This document shows positions 1 through 5,848 of a DNA stretch of 5,848 bases, in pieces. The notes under the pieces are model-generated. The model saw only the letters and a program-made list of their open reading frames with translations, was not told where the DNA came from and made no database searches. Made by a program: the position numbers and the translations under genes. Origin of the DNA: Opitutia bacterium UBA957 (GTDB taxonomy: Bacteria; Verrucomicrobiota; Verrucomicrobiia; Opitutales; UBA953). The stretch's first letter is position 1, and every line of letters starts with the position of its first letter. The stretch is taken from assembly GCA_002293065.1 (NCBI GenBank), contig DBCN01000075.1:3674-9521 (forward strand). The letters are read 5' to 3'.

Positions 1-627
1 CGGGGTATCGATTTCGCGGCCCATGAAGGGGCCTTGGAAGCGGACGGGCGCACCGCCGCCGTCTTGGGGCACGGGCTTGACCTCACGTACCCGCCGGAAG
101 CCGTGAAGCTCCGGCGACGCATGACCGAGCGTGGTTGCGTGCTCTCGGAGTTCCCGCTGGGCCGACCGGCGGACCGGCAAAGTTTCCCGCAACGCAACCG
201 CATCGTCGCGGGGCTCGCCCGCGCCGTCATCGTGGTCGAAACCGATGTGGACGGCGGCAGCATGATCACGGCGCGTTTCGCCGGCGAACAAGGCAAGGTG
301 CTCTGCGCCCTCCCCGGCCGCGTCGATAGCCCCACCAGCCGCGGCTGCCATGCGCTCATTCGCGATGGGGCCACCTTGGTCTCCTCGCTCGACGACATCT
401 TGGCCGAACTCGGCGAAGCGCGCGGCCAACTGACGTTGCCGCTGGAAAAGCTCGATGCGGCGGATGCCCGTTGGCTCAAGCATTTCGGCGGCGGCACCGC
501 GCATGACTCCGAATCGCTGGCGGAACGCACGCAGTGCTCGCAGGCCGAAGCCGCGGTCGCGTTGACCCTGCTGGAAATCAAGGGCTACCTGCTCCGCCGC
601 AGCGATGGCCGCCACGAACGGGCCTGA
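1..627 (+). CDS. dprA: DNA-processing protein DprA (Smf), 5'-truncated by the window edge
   Basis: DprA binds incoming single-stranded DNA in the cytoplasm during natural transformation, protects it and loads RecA. The frame is open from base 1, so the visible 208 residues are the C-terminal part of a protein that is usually about 360 residues; roughly 160 residues (N-terminal SAM-like region and start of the Rossmann fold) lie outside. Visible family signatures are GIDFAAHEGAL (residues 2-12), AVLGHGLDLTYP (20-31), FPQRNRIVAGL (62-72), GGSMITARFAGEQGK (85-99) and a PGR..S..SRGCHALIRDGA block (about 105-124). Residues from about 140 on form the C-terminal winged-helix domain common in DprA (LEIKGYLLRR near the end). 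The TTG at 34 is an internal leucine, not a start, because conserved DprA sequence continues upstream of it. The gene ends tail-to-tail with the SanA-like gene with no spacer, and no intrinsic terminator is visible after it. Identification is secure. Confidence 0.96.
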   Translation, partial: RGIDFAAHEGALEADGRTAAVLGHGLDLTYPPEAVKLRRRMTERGCVLSEFPLGRPADRQSFPQRNRIVAGLARAVIVVETDVDGGSMITARFAGEQGKVLCALPGRVDSPTSRGCHALIRDGATLVSSLDDILAELGEARGQLTLPLEKLDAADARWLKHFGGGTAHDSESLAERTQCSQAEAAVALTLLEIKGYLLRRSDGRHERA

Positions 628-1260
628 TCAGCGCACCGGCACGTTGCCCGTGGCGGCCGGTTGCGGCGTGGAGAGTTCGCTTCCGGTCAGCCAATCCCAA
701 ACCGCCTTGGGCTTGGCGAGCAGATCGCGGGCCGCCCCCCAGAGCGGGCGCCAACCCTCGCCGAACGCCGCTGGGTAAGCACAGGCGCGCAGCGACAGCC
801 GGTCCGCCATCCACAGCGCCCGATCGCAATGCCAACCTTGTGAGACGAAGACAACCGACTCGCCTGGGTAAGCGGCGGCCACCCGGTGAACCGAGTCGAG
901 CGTGCGCCAGCCGTATGGGTCGCGGACGATCGGACCAGTGACGCCGGCGGCCCGGAGGTCGCGGGCCATGGTAAAAGTCTGGGATTCGATCCCCGAGACG
1001 ATGGCCACCTTCACCCGACCTGACTTGGCGAGCTCCGCCGCGGCCACGATGCGTGGACGATAGGTGCCGGTGGGAATCGTGGTTTGCCCGACGAACTCGT
1101 TCGTGCCGAGCAGGACCAGGACGGATCCCGGCGGAACTTGCTCCAGGCGACTGTACGACCGACCCACCCCGGCGGACCAAAGCCACACGTTGCTGAGGAT
1201 CCCAAAGCCCACTAGAACAGCGAAGGAAATCAGAACGAGGCGGCGGAGAGCTTTGAGCAC
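628..1260 (-). CDS. sanA: SanA-like DUF218 (ElyC/SanA/YdcF family) inner-membrane protein
   Basis: The 210-residue product resembles E. coli SanA, the 'vancomycin high-temperature exclusion' protein linked to envelope barrier function; its biochemical activity is not settled. Visible features in order are a short basic N-terminus (LKALRR), one hydrophobic segment (about residues 8-28) that should anchor it in the inner membrane, then a DUF218 domain with LLGTNEF (50-56), YRPRIVAAAELAKSGRV (67-83), a VSG strand end (88-90), M.RDLRAAGV (98-107), IVRDPYGWRTLDSV (111-124) and SQGWHCDRALWMA (140-152). The RTLDSV and HC.RAL motifs are the SanA hallmarks. I chose the GTG at 1260 because SanA proteins begin with a similar 'xLK' and membrane helix. 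The frame stays open to a TTG at 1362, but that extension (34 residues) runs through the AT-rich intergenic region and its palindromes. No clear Shine-Dalgarno precedes the GTG (only a GGGG stretch). It is divergent from the response regulator. The family is sure; the start less so. Confidence 0.88.
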   Translation of the reverse strand: MLKALRRLVLISFAVLVGFGILSNVWLWSAGVGRSYSRLEQVPPGSVLVLLGTNEFVGQTTIPTGTYRPRIVAAAELAKSGRVKVAIVSGIESQTFTMARDLRAAGVTGPIVRDPYGWRTLDSVHRVAAAYPGESVVFVSQGWHCDRALWMADRLSLRACAYPAAFGEGWRPLWGAARDLLAKPKAVWDWLTGSELSTPQPAATGNVPVR

Positions 1261-1291
1261 ACCCCAAGTTAAACCGCTGAAAAAGCCCTGC

Positions 1292-1301
1292 AAAGGCCTT
1301 T
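1292..1301. promoter_or_regulatory. 10-bp perfect palindrome, candidate upstream operator
   Basis: AAAGGCCTTT is a perfect dyad without a loop, so it is better read as a protein-binding site than as an RNA hairpin. Its centre lies about 112 bp upstream of the start expected from the -24/-12 promoter at 1383-1398, which is a normal distance for an enhancer bound by an NtrC-type activator. It is only 10 bp and could be chance. Confidence 0.25.
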
Positions 1302-1346
1302 TGGAGCTGAATTTGCCTAAAAATAGACACAGGCCTATTGCGCTTA

Positions 1347-1374
1347 GTCCTTTAAAGGACAAAAGTAGGGTCCT
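1347..1374. promoter_or_regulatory. 14-bp palindrome plus a third GTCCT half-site, candidate operator
   Basis: GTCCTTTAAAGGAC (1347-1360) is a perfect 14-bp dyad in the divergent intergenic region. A further GTCCT copy follows at 1370-1374, 23 bp (about two helical turns) after the first, so the half-site GTCCT occurs three times in 28 bp in the order direct, inverted, direct. The palindrome has no loop and sits about 55 bp upstream of the predicted sigma-54 start, between the two divergent genes. I infer a binding site for a dimeric regulator, possibly the response regulator itself; nothing in the sequence names the factor. Confidence 0.4.
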
Positions 1375-1405
1375 CCGCTCTCTGGCACGCTTTCTGCCTA
1401 CTTTT
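1361..1405. repeat. 9-bp inverted repeat bracketing the sigma-54 promoter
   Basis: AAAAGTAGG (1361-1369) and its exact reverse complement CCTACTTTT (1397-1405) are separated by 27 bases that contain the -24 element. The right arm starts at the C of the -12 GC and covers the initiation region up to four bases before the ATG. It could be paired half-sites of an operator. In a transcript coming from further upstream it could instead form a stem just before the start codon. Function is inferred only. Confidence 0.4.
1383..1398 (+). promoter_or_regulatory. Sigma-54 (RpoN) -24/-12 promoter of the response regulator gene
   Basis: The stretch CTGGCACG (1382-1389), four bases, then CTGCC (1394-1398) matches the sigma-54 consensus YTGGCACG-N4-TTGCW at all eight positions of the -24 block and three of five of the -12 block. 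The invariant GG (1384-1385) and GC (1396-1397) have the required 12-base phasing. Initiation would fall about 12 bases after the GC, near 1408-1411, that is on or next to the ATG at 1410, so the transcript would be almost leaderless. The gene it would drive encodes a sigma-54-dependent activator, which suggests autoregulation. No RpoN gene is visible in the window. Confidence 0.6.
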
Positions 1406-1409
1406 ATTC

Positions 1410-2909
<1,500 letters not shown>

Positions 2910-2934
2910 GTTAAGACTTCCGAACTGGCGGGGA

Positions 2935-2954
2935 ACGGCTTTGCTCAAGGCCGT
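2935..2954 (+). promoter_or_regulatory. 8-bp hairpin abutting the DUF1080 start codon
   Basis: Bases 2935-2942 (ACGGCTTT) pair with 2947-2954 (AAGGCCGT) around a GCTC loop, eight pairs including one G-U. The stem ends one base before the ATG at 2956 and buries the only Shine-Dalgarno-like bases (AAGG, 2947-2950). In mRNA this could limit translation or insulate the gene from the response regulator upstream. There is no T-run after it, so it is not a standard intrinsic terminator. Function is inferred. Confidence 0.4.
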
Positions 2955-2955
2955 C

Positions 2956-3603
2956 ATGCTACCCCGTGCCTCCCTCCGGACCCTCGCCGCTTCGGCGTGC
3001 GTCCTCCTCACCGCTGCCGCCGGCTTCGCCGCCGACGCCGTCACCCTCTTCGACGGCAAGTCCCTCGCGGGCTGGAAGCCTTCGAAGAACTCCCCGGAAG
3101 GCACCTACAAGGTCGCCGATGGCGTGCTGCAGGTTCGCGGCGGCCAAGGCCATCTTTACTACGTCGGCGCCGACGGGAAGGCTTCCTTCAAGAACTTCGA
3201 ATTCACCGCCAAGGTGAAGACCTACAAGACCGCGAATTCGGGCATCTACTTCCACACCGCCTACCAGGATGCCGGCTGGCCGTCCGCCGGCTACGAATGC
3301 CAGGTGAACGCCACGCACAAGGACAACAAGAAGACCGGCGGCCTCTACGCCGTGAAGGACGTCTTGGACGTCGCGGCGGCGCCCGACGACGAGTGGTTCG
3401 ACTACCGCATCCGCGTCGAAGGCAAGCGCATCCAGATTTGGATCAACGGCAAGCAGACCGTCGACTTCACCGAGCCCGCCGATTGGACCCCGCCGAAGGG
3501 CATGGCCGGCCGCAAGCTCGGCACGGGCACGTTCGCCCTGCAGGCCCACGACCCGGGCTGCAAGGTCGACTACAAGGACATCAAGGTCGAGCAGCTGCCC
3601 TGA
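2956..3603 (+). CDS. Secreted 3-keto-disaccharide hydrolase / DUF1080 domain protein
   Basis: The 215-residue product has an N-terminal signal peptide: MLPRASLR, a hydrophobic core of about 15 residues and a likely cleavage after A25 (GFA|AD). The mature protein is one DUF1080 (PF06439) domain of concanavalin-like beta-sandwich type. It opens with VTLFDGKSLAGW (29-40), followed by NSGIYFH (94-100), GYECQV (112-117), GGLYAV (128-133), EWFDYRIRVEGKRIQIWING (146-165) and the closing GTFALQAHDPGCKVDYKDIKV (191-211). Members of this family hydrolyse 3-keto-glycosides made by oxidoreductases, or are uncharacterised, and are abundant in Verrucomicrobiota and Planctomycetota. It should act outside the cytoplasmic membrane on a sugar substrate that the sequence does not reveal. 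ATG 2956 was preferred over an in-frame TTG at 2941 because the signal peptide starts cleanly there. It lies 46 bases after the response regulator, so co-transcription is possible. C15 does not sit in a good lipobox. Confidence 0.93.
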   Translation: MLPRASLRTLAASACVLLTAAAGFAADAVTLFDGKSLAGWKPSKNSPEGTYKVADGVLQVRGGQGHLYYVGADGKASFKNFEFTAKVKTYKTANSGIYFHTAYQDAGWPSAGYECQVNATHKDNKKTGGLYAVKDVLDVAAAPDDEWFDYRIRVEGKRIQIWINGKQTVDFTEPADWTPPKGMAGRKLGTGTFALQAHDPGCKVDYKDIKVEQLP

Positions 3604-4494
3604 TCACTGCACCGAGACGCTGAGCGCATCGTTCAGCGCCGCAACCAGGCGGGCCCGTAAGGGTTCCGCCTTTTTTGTGAGCCGCCGCTGCTCCTGCTCA
3701 TACTCGCCCCGCCCCTCGAGCGTCTCGATGCGGATGGGCGCGAGGCCGACCGCGGAGAAGTCATAAGGGCTGGCGCGCATGTCGACGGAGCGCGCGTCGC
3801 GGGCGAGCTCGAAGCAATCGGCGGCCAATTCGGCGGGCACCCACGGCGCCGACTTCATCGCCCACTTGTAGAGATCCATCGTGACGTGCACGCAGCCGGG
3901 CTGTTCGTTCACCAAGCGACCCTCGAGGTCCGGGTTGAGCTTGTTCAACGGCCGCGCGGGCGGCGTGAAGAAACGGAAGGCGTCGTAATGGGTGCAGCGG
4001 ATCGGCAAGGCGCGCACGACCGCATCGGTGCCTTCGGGCCCGAGCCGCAGCGGCCACCCTTGGTGACGGCGCTCCGCCGCCTGCTGGTAGACCATCGCCC
4101 ATTCGTGCAGCCCGAAGCACCCGAGGAATGCGGGGCGACCCGCGACGGCGACGCAGAGGTCCCGCGCGAAGGCCAAGCGCCCCCGCTGCAGTGCATCCGG
4201 CGCCGCGACGCGCACCAATCCATCGGAGCCCCGCCGAAAGCGCGCATCCGTGAGCAGCTCCGCCGCCTCGGCCAACGCCACGCGCGCGCCTGGCGTCCAC
4301 CGCGAGAGCGCGCTCAGGCGGAACGGATAATAAGTGAAGAGAAAATCTTCGATGGGTTCGCTCACGCCGGCGAGGGCGCGCTGCCGACGCGCCTCCCCGA
4401 GCGCCGCCCCGCGGGCTTGATGCGCATCACGCCGCGGGCGCCAGGCCTCCGGACCCAGGATCGCTTCCGCCGACTGGACGCCGGGACTGGTCAC
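3604..4494 (-). CDS. Uncharacterised conserved protein (family often labelled '3-methyladenine DNA glycosylase')
   Basis: The 296-residue product resembles a family widespread in high-GC bacteria whose databank label '3-methyladenine DNA glycosylase' is not supported by anything visible: there is no helix-hairpin-helix GPD motif and no Mpg-type motif. Conserved-looking blocks are EDFLFTYYPFR (49-59), FGLHEWAMVY (127-136), WPLRLGPEGTDAVV (147-160), RCTHYDAFRFFTPPARPLN (166-184), QPGCVH..MDLYKWA (198-212), ADCFELA.D.RS.DMRASPYD (225-245) and PIRIET.EGR.EY near 250-262. Recurrent H/E and H/D pairs (H130-E131, H169/D171, H203/D207) could be catalytic or metal-binding, by inference. It appears cytoplasmic, with no signal peptide or membrane segment. 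The GTG at 4494 overlaps the TGA of the gamma-carbonic anhydrase gene (GTGA), which fixes the start, gives 296 residues and implies translational coupling; the frame remains open further upstream only as a shadow of that gene. Its last codons contain the terminator of the opposing gene. Function unknown. Confidence 0.85.
   Translation of the reverse strand: MTSPGVQSAEAILGPEAWRPRRDAHQARGAALGEARRQRALAGVSEPIEDFLFTYYPFRLSALSRWTPGARVALAEAAELLTDARFRRGSDGLVRVAAPDALQRGRLAFARDLCVAVAGRPAFLGCFGLHEWAMVYQQAAERRHQGWPLRLGPEGTDAVVRALPIRCTHYDAFRFFTPPARPLNKLNPDLEGRLVNEQPGCVHVTMDLYKWAMKSAPWVPAELAADCFELARDARSVDMRASPYDFSAVGLAPIRIETLEGRGEYEQEQRRLTKKAEPLRARLVAALNDALSVSVQ
3647..3676 (+). terminator. Intrinsic terminator of the DUF1080 gene, inside the convergent coding region
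   Basis: About 45 bases after the DUF1080 stop, GGCGGG (3648-3653) pairs with TCCGCC (3665-3670, one G-U), a single-base bulge follows, then CCC (3654-3656) pairs with GGG (3661-3663) around a GTAA (GNRA-type) tetraloop. Six T residues follow at 3671-3676. That is a textbook stem plus U-tract read on the plus strand. It lies within the 3' end of the minus-strand gene, where the T-run reads as the Lys-Lys codons of the TKKAEP segment. No matching terminator is visible for the minus-strand operon. Confidence 0.7.
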
Positions 4495-5069
4495 TCGAAA
4501 CGGCGGTGATGCGCGGCGACCTTCACGTATTTCTCGGCCCAGCCGGGCAAACTCGCCTGCTCGGCCGCCGTCAGCGGACGCACCACCTTGGCGGGCGAAC
4601 CCAACACCATCGACCCGGACGGAATGATGGTGCCCTTGGTGACCAACGCCCCCGCGCCGATGATGCACCGCGGCCCGATGACGGCGCCGTCGAGGATCGT
4701 CGCGTGCATGCCGATGAGGCATTCATCACCGATCGTGCACGCATGGATCATCGCCAGATGTCCGACCGTCACGCGCTGTCCGATCAGCGCAGGCAGCCGA
4801 TCCGCCACATGGACGACGGCCCCGTCTTGAATGTTCGTGCCATCACCGACGCTGATGGGGGCGATATCGCCCCGCAGCACCGCGCAGGGCCAGAGGCTGG
4901 CCTTCGCGCCAACCGTGACATTGCCGATGACCACGGCCTTGGGATGCACGAAGGCGCTGGGGTGAATCGTCGGCCCCTTGGCGAGGTTACGGGTCAGTTC
5001 ACGGGAGAGCTCCTCGTCCTTATCAGGTAAATCCTCAAAAGACTGGGGGGTAGACTGAAACGGATTCAT
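4491..5069 (-). CDS. Gamma-class carbonic anhydrase-like left-handed beta-helix protein
   Basis: The 192-residue product is a hexapeptide-repeat protein of the gamma-carbonic anhydrase (YrdA/PaaY/CamH-like) family, a trimeric metal enzyme or acyltransferase-like protein of the cytoplasm. Repeats run from about residue 34 (TIHPSAFVHPKAVVIGNVTVG) to about 160. The three metal-ligand histidines are present: H87 (in NIQDGAVVHV), H104 and H109 (VTVGHLAMIHACTIG). R66 and D68 of the RGD segment and Q81-D82 are also in place. The acidic catalytic loop of the archaeal Cam prototype is missing, so this is the CamH-like kind and carbonic anhydrase activity is not certain. A C-terminal helix region (TAAEQASLPGWAEKYVKVAAHHRRF) follows. 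An acidic extension of about 30 residues precedes the helix; ATG 5069 is the only evident start, without a Shine-Dalgarno and after a C-rich leader. It is the first gene of a two-gene operon, its TGA overlapping the next gene's GTG, and divergent from rplU. Confidence 0.93.
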   Translation of the reverse strand: MNPFQSTPQSFEDLPDKDEELSRELTRNLAKGPTIHPSAFVHPKAVVIGNVTVGAKASLWPCAVLRGDIAPISVGDGTNIQDGAVVHVADRLPALIGQRVTVGHLAMIHACTIGDECLIGMHATILDGAVIGPRCIIGAGALVTKGTIIPSGSMVLGSPAKVVRPLTAAEQASLPGWAEKYVKVAAHHRRFE

Positions 5070-5250
5070 GGGACTGACTGTGGCTGGGGGGAGGGGGCAG
5101 GAAAGCCCGAATCAAATGATTTTCCGGAAAAACGACCTTTTCTGGCCTCTAACGGCGTTCCTCAGGGTATTTCTGGGTTTAATCGCCCCCAGACCTAAAA
5201 TCCCCTTGCCAACCCCCCTCCGCTCCGTTTGCTCCGACCTTCCGACAGCC
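5070..5250. promoter_or_regulatory. Divergent intergenic region, gamma-carbonic anhydrase / rplU
   Basis: These 181 bases must hold the promoters of both directions. Visible elements are a perfect 12-bp palindrome TTTTCCGGAAAA (5120-5131), G-tracts on the plus strand at 5086-5091 and 5093-5097 that give the carbonic anhydrase mRNA a C-rich leader, and an inverted repeat TCTGGG (5172-5177) / CCCAGA (5188-5193) with a 10-base loop. A TAAAAT hexamer (5196-5201) could be the -10 of rplU with a leader of about 43 bases, but no good -35 stands at the right distance, so no promoter is firmly assigned. No Shine-Dalgarno is present before either start. Confidence 0.4.
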
Positions 5251-5565
5251 ATGAAGGCCACATTTATCACCTCCGGTCGCCAGTTCACCGTCAAGCAAGG
5301 CGACGTTCTCATTGTTAACCAGTACCCTGGTAAGAACAAAGGGGATACCCTCACCTTTGACCAAGTCCTCCTCGTGGGGGAAGGCGCCTCTGCGAAGATC
5401 GGCACCCCCACCGTCGCTGGCGCGACCGTGACCGCCAAGATCCTGGAGAACAAGCGCGGCGAGAAGATCGACATCTTCAAGCACCGCCGCCGTAAGGGCT
5501 ACTACCGTCGTCGCGGCCACCGCCAAGAGCTGTCCGTGATCAAGGTCGAGACCATCTCCGCCTAA
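5251..5565 (+). CDS. rplU: 50S ribosomal protein L21
   Basis: The 104-residue product is ribosomal protein bL21, which binds 23S rRNA in the large subunit. The full family pattern is visible: MKATFITSGRQFTVKQGDVLIV at the start, GDTLTFDQVLLVGEG.....GTP.V.GA.V.A.I in the centre, and the basic IFKHRRRKGYYRRRGHRQ block (about 76-93) followed by a short beta strand. Length is normal. The frame is open upstream to an ATG at 5068, but that sequence is intergenic and unlike L21, so ATG 5251, which matches the family's N-terminus, is the start. No Shine-Dalgarno precedes it, unexpected for a highly expressed gene. It is first in the classical L21-L27 operon, 26 bases ahead of rpmA. Confidence 0.98.
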   Translation: MKATFITSGRQFTVKQGDVLIVNQYPGKNKGDTLTFDQVLLVGEGASAKIGTPTVAGATVTAKILENKRGEKIDIFKHRRRKGYYRRRGHRQELSVIKVETISA

Positions 5566-5591
5566 TTAACCCCTTTTAACCAGATACTACC

Positions 5592-5848
5592 ATGGCAACA
5601 AAGAAAGGTGGCGGCACTTCCAGCAACGGCCGCGATTCCCGCTCCAAGCGCCTCGGCGTCAAACTCTACAGCGGCGAATTCGCCTCTGCCGGTTCCATCC
5701 TCATCCGCCAGCGCGGTACGCAGATGCGTGCCGGTCGCAACGTGGGTATGGGTCGCGACCACACCCTCTTCGCCAAGGCCGACGGCCTCGTGAAGTGGGA
5801 CAGCGAACACCGCAAGGTCGAGATCGTCCCGGTCGCTTCCACGGCCTG
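5592..5848 (+). CDS. rpmA: 50S ribosomal protein L27, 3'-truncated by the window edge
   Basis: ATG at 5592 opens a frame that stays open to the end of the window: 85 complete codons plus two bases. The product is ribosomal protein bL27, whose flexible N-terminus reaches the peptidyl transferase centre. MATKKGGGTSSNGRDS, KRLGVKLYSGE, AGSILIRQRGT and GRDHTLFAKADGLVKW match the family over its whole length, which is usually about 85-90 residues, so very little is missing. The protein begins directly with MA.KKGGG, without the cleaved N-terminal extension known from Firmicutes. It follows rplU by 26 bases, and that spacer has two TTAACC copies but no Shine-Dalgarno. In most bacteria obgE comes next; it would lie beyond the window. 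Confidence 0.98.
   Translation, partial: MATKKGGGTSSNGRDSRSKRLGVKLYSGEFASAGSILIRQRGTQMRAGRNVGMGRDHTLFAKADGLVKWDSEHRKVEIVPVASTA

Noticed and set aside
636..647. Second sigma-54-like site (CGGCACGTTGC)
   Set aside because: It lies within the sanA coding region and the GG-to-GC distance is 8 instead of 12.
1261..1362. 34-residue N-terminal extension of the SanA-like protein from TTG 1362
   Set aside because: It covers the palindromes of the intergenic region, has lower GC than coding sequence here, and SanA proteins start right at the basic residues before the membrane segment. It cannot be ruled out completely.
2935..2954. Intrinsic terminator for the response regulator
   Set aside because: The stem is good but is followed directly by the DUF1080 start codon, without any T-run.
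2941..2955. TTG start for the DUF1080 protein
   Set aside because: It would sit inside the hairpin stem and add five residues before a clean signal peptide that begins at ATG 2956.
2998..3000. Possible lipoprotein cysteine (C15) in the DUF1080 signal peptide
   Set aside because: The residues before it (AASA) lack the usual Leu at -3, and the hydrophobic core continues past it to a good signal peptidase I site.
2959..3549. A 196-codon open frame on the minus strand opposite the DUF1080 gene
   Set aside because: No recognisable motif, Gly/Ala/Val/Arg-rich composition; the plus-strand frame has a signal peptide and a complete domain.
4495..4722. N-terminal extension of the unknown protein to an upstream start
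   Set aside because: These codons overlap the conserved 3' half of the carbonic anhydrase-like gene in another frame and give an Arg/His-rich, unfamiliar sequence; the GTGA overlap start at 4494 fits the family.
5045..5097. G-quadruplex formed by plus-strand G-tracts
   Set aside because: There are only three separate long G-runs plus a GGG, with long and uneven loops; a stable four-tract quadruplex is not clearly encoded.
5068..5250. N-terminal extension of L21 to an ATG at 5068
   Set aside because: L21 proteins start at the residue encoded at 5251; the extension crosses the AT-rich intergenic region and has no L21 similarity.

Overview
The window (5,848 bp, GC-rich with visibly AT-richer intergenic patches) looks like ordinary chromosome of a GC-rich bacterium, most likely a verrucomicrobial (Opitutae-like) species. 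This is inferred from the combination of a secreted 3-keto-disaccharide hydrolase (DUF1080) protein, typical of Verrucomicrobiota, Planctomycetota and Bacteroidota, a Fis-tailed sigma-54 response regulator with a long Ala/Pro linker, and start sites that almost all lack a Shine-Dalgarno sequence. No transposase, integrase, phage gene, tRNA, rRNA or CRISPR array was seen.

Layout: (1) 1-627 (+), the 3' two-thirds of dprA, cut by the window edge. (2) 628-1260 (-), a SanA-type DUF218 membrane protein, convergent with dprA with no base between the stop codons. (3) 1261-1409, an AT-rich divergent intergenic region holding a very good -24/-12 (sigma-54) promoter match, a 14-bp palindrome, a 10-bp palindrome and a 9-bp inverted repeat. 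(4) 1410-2909 (+), an NtrC-type response regulator that is itself a sigma-54 activator. (5) 2956-3603 (+), the secreted DUF1080 protein, with a hairpin against its start codon and a probable intrinsic terminator just downstream that lies inside the opposing gene. (6) 5069-3604 (-), a two-gene operon: a gamma-class carbonic anhydrase-like beta-helix protein, then, through a GTGA overlap, a protein of an uncharacterised family often labelled '3-methyladenine DNA glycosylase' without visible support. (7) 5070-5250, a divergent regulatory region. (8) 5251-5848 (+), the ribosomal operon rplU-rpmA (L21, L27), with the last few residues of L27 cut off.

How they fit together: dprA (uptake of transforming DNA), sanA (envelope barrier) and rplU-rpmA (50S ribosome) are housekeeping neighbours with no evident joint pathway. 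The response regulator has no histidine kinase in the window, but the promoter in front of it suggests sigma-54-dependent autoregulation. The least understood unit is the coupled gamma-carbonic anhydrase/unknown-protein pair. I did not find a convincing large novel system. The most interesting signals are regulatory: the near-leaderless sigma-54 promoter, the terminator embedded in a convergent coding region, the start-site hairpin and the absence of Shine-Dalgarno sites.
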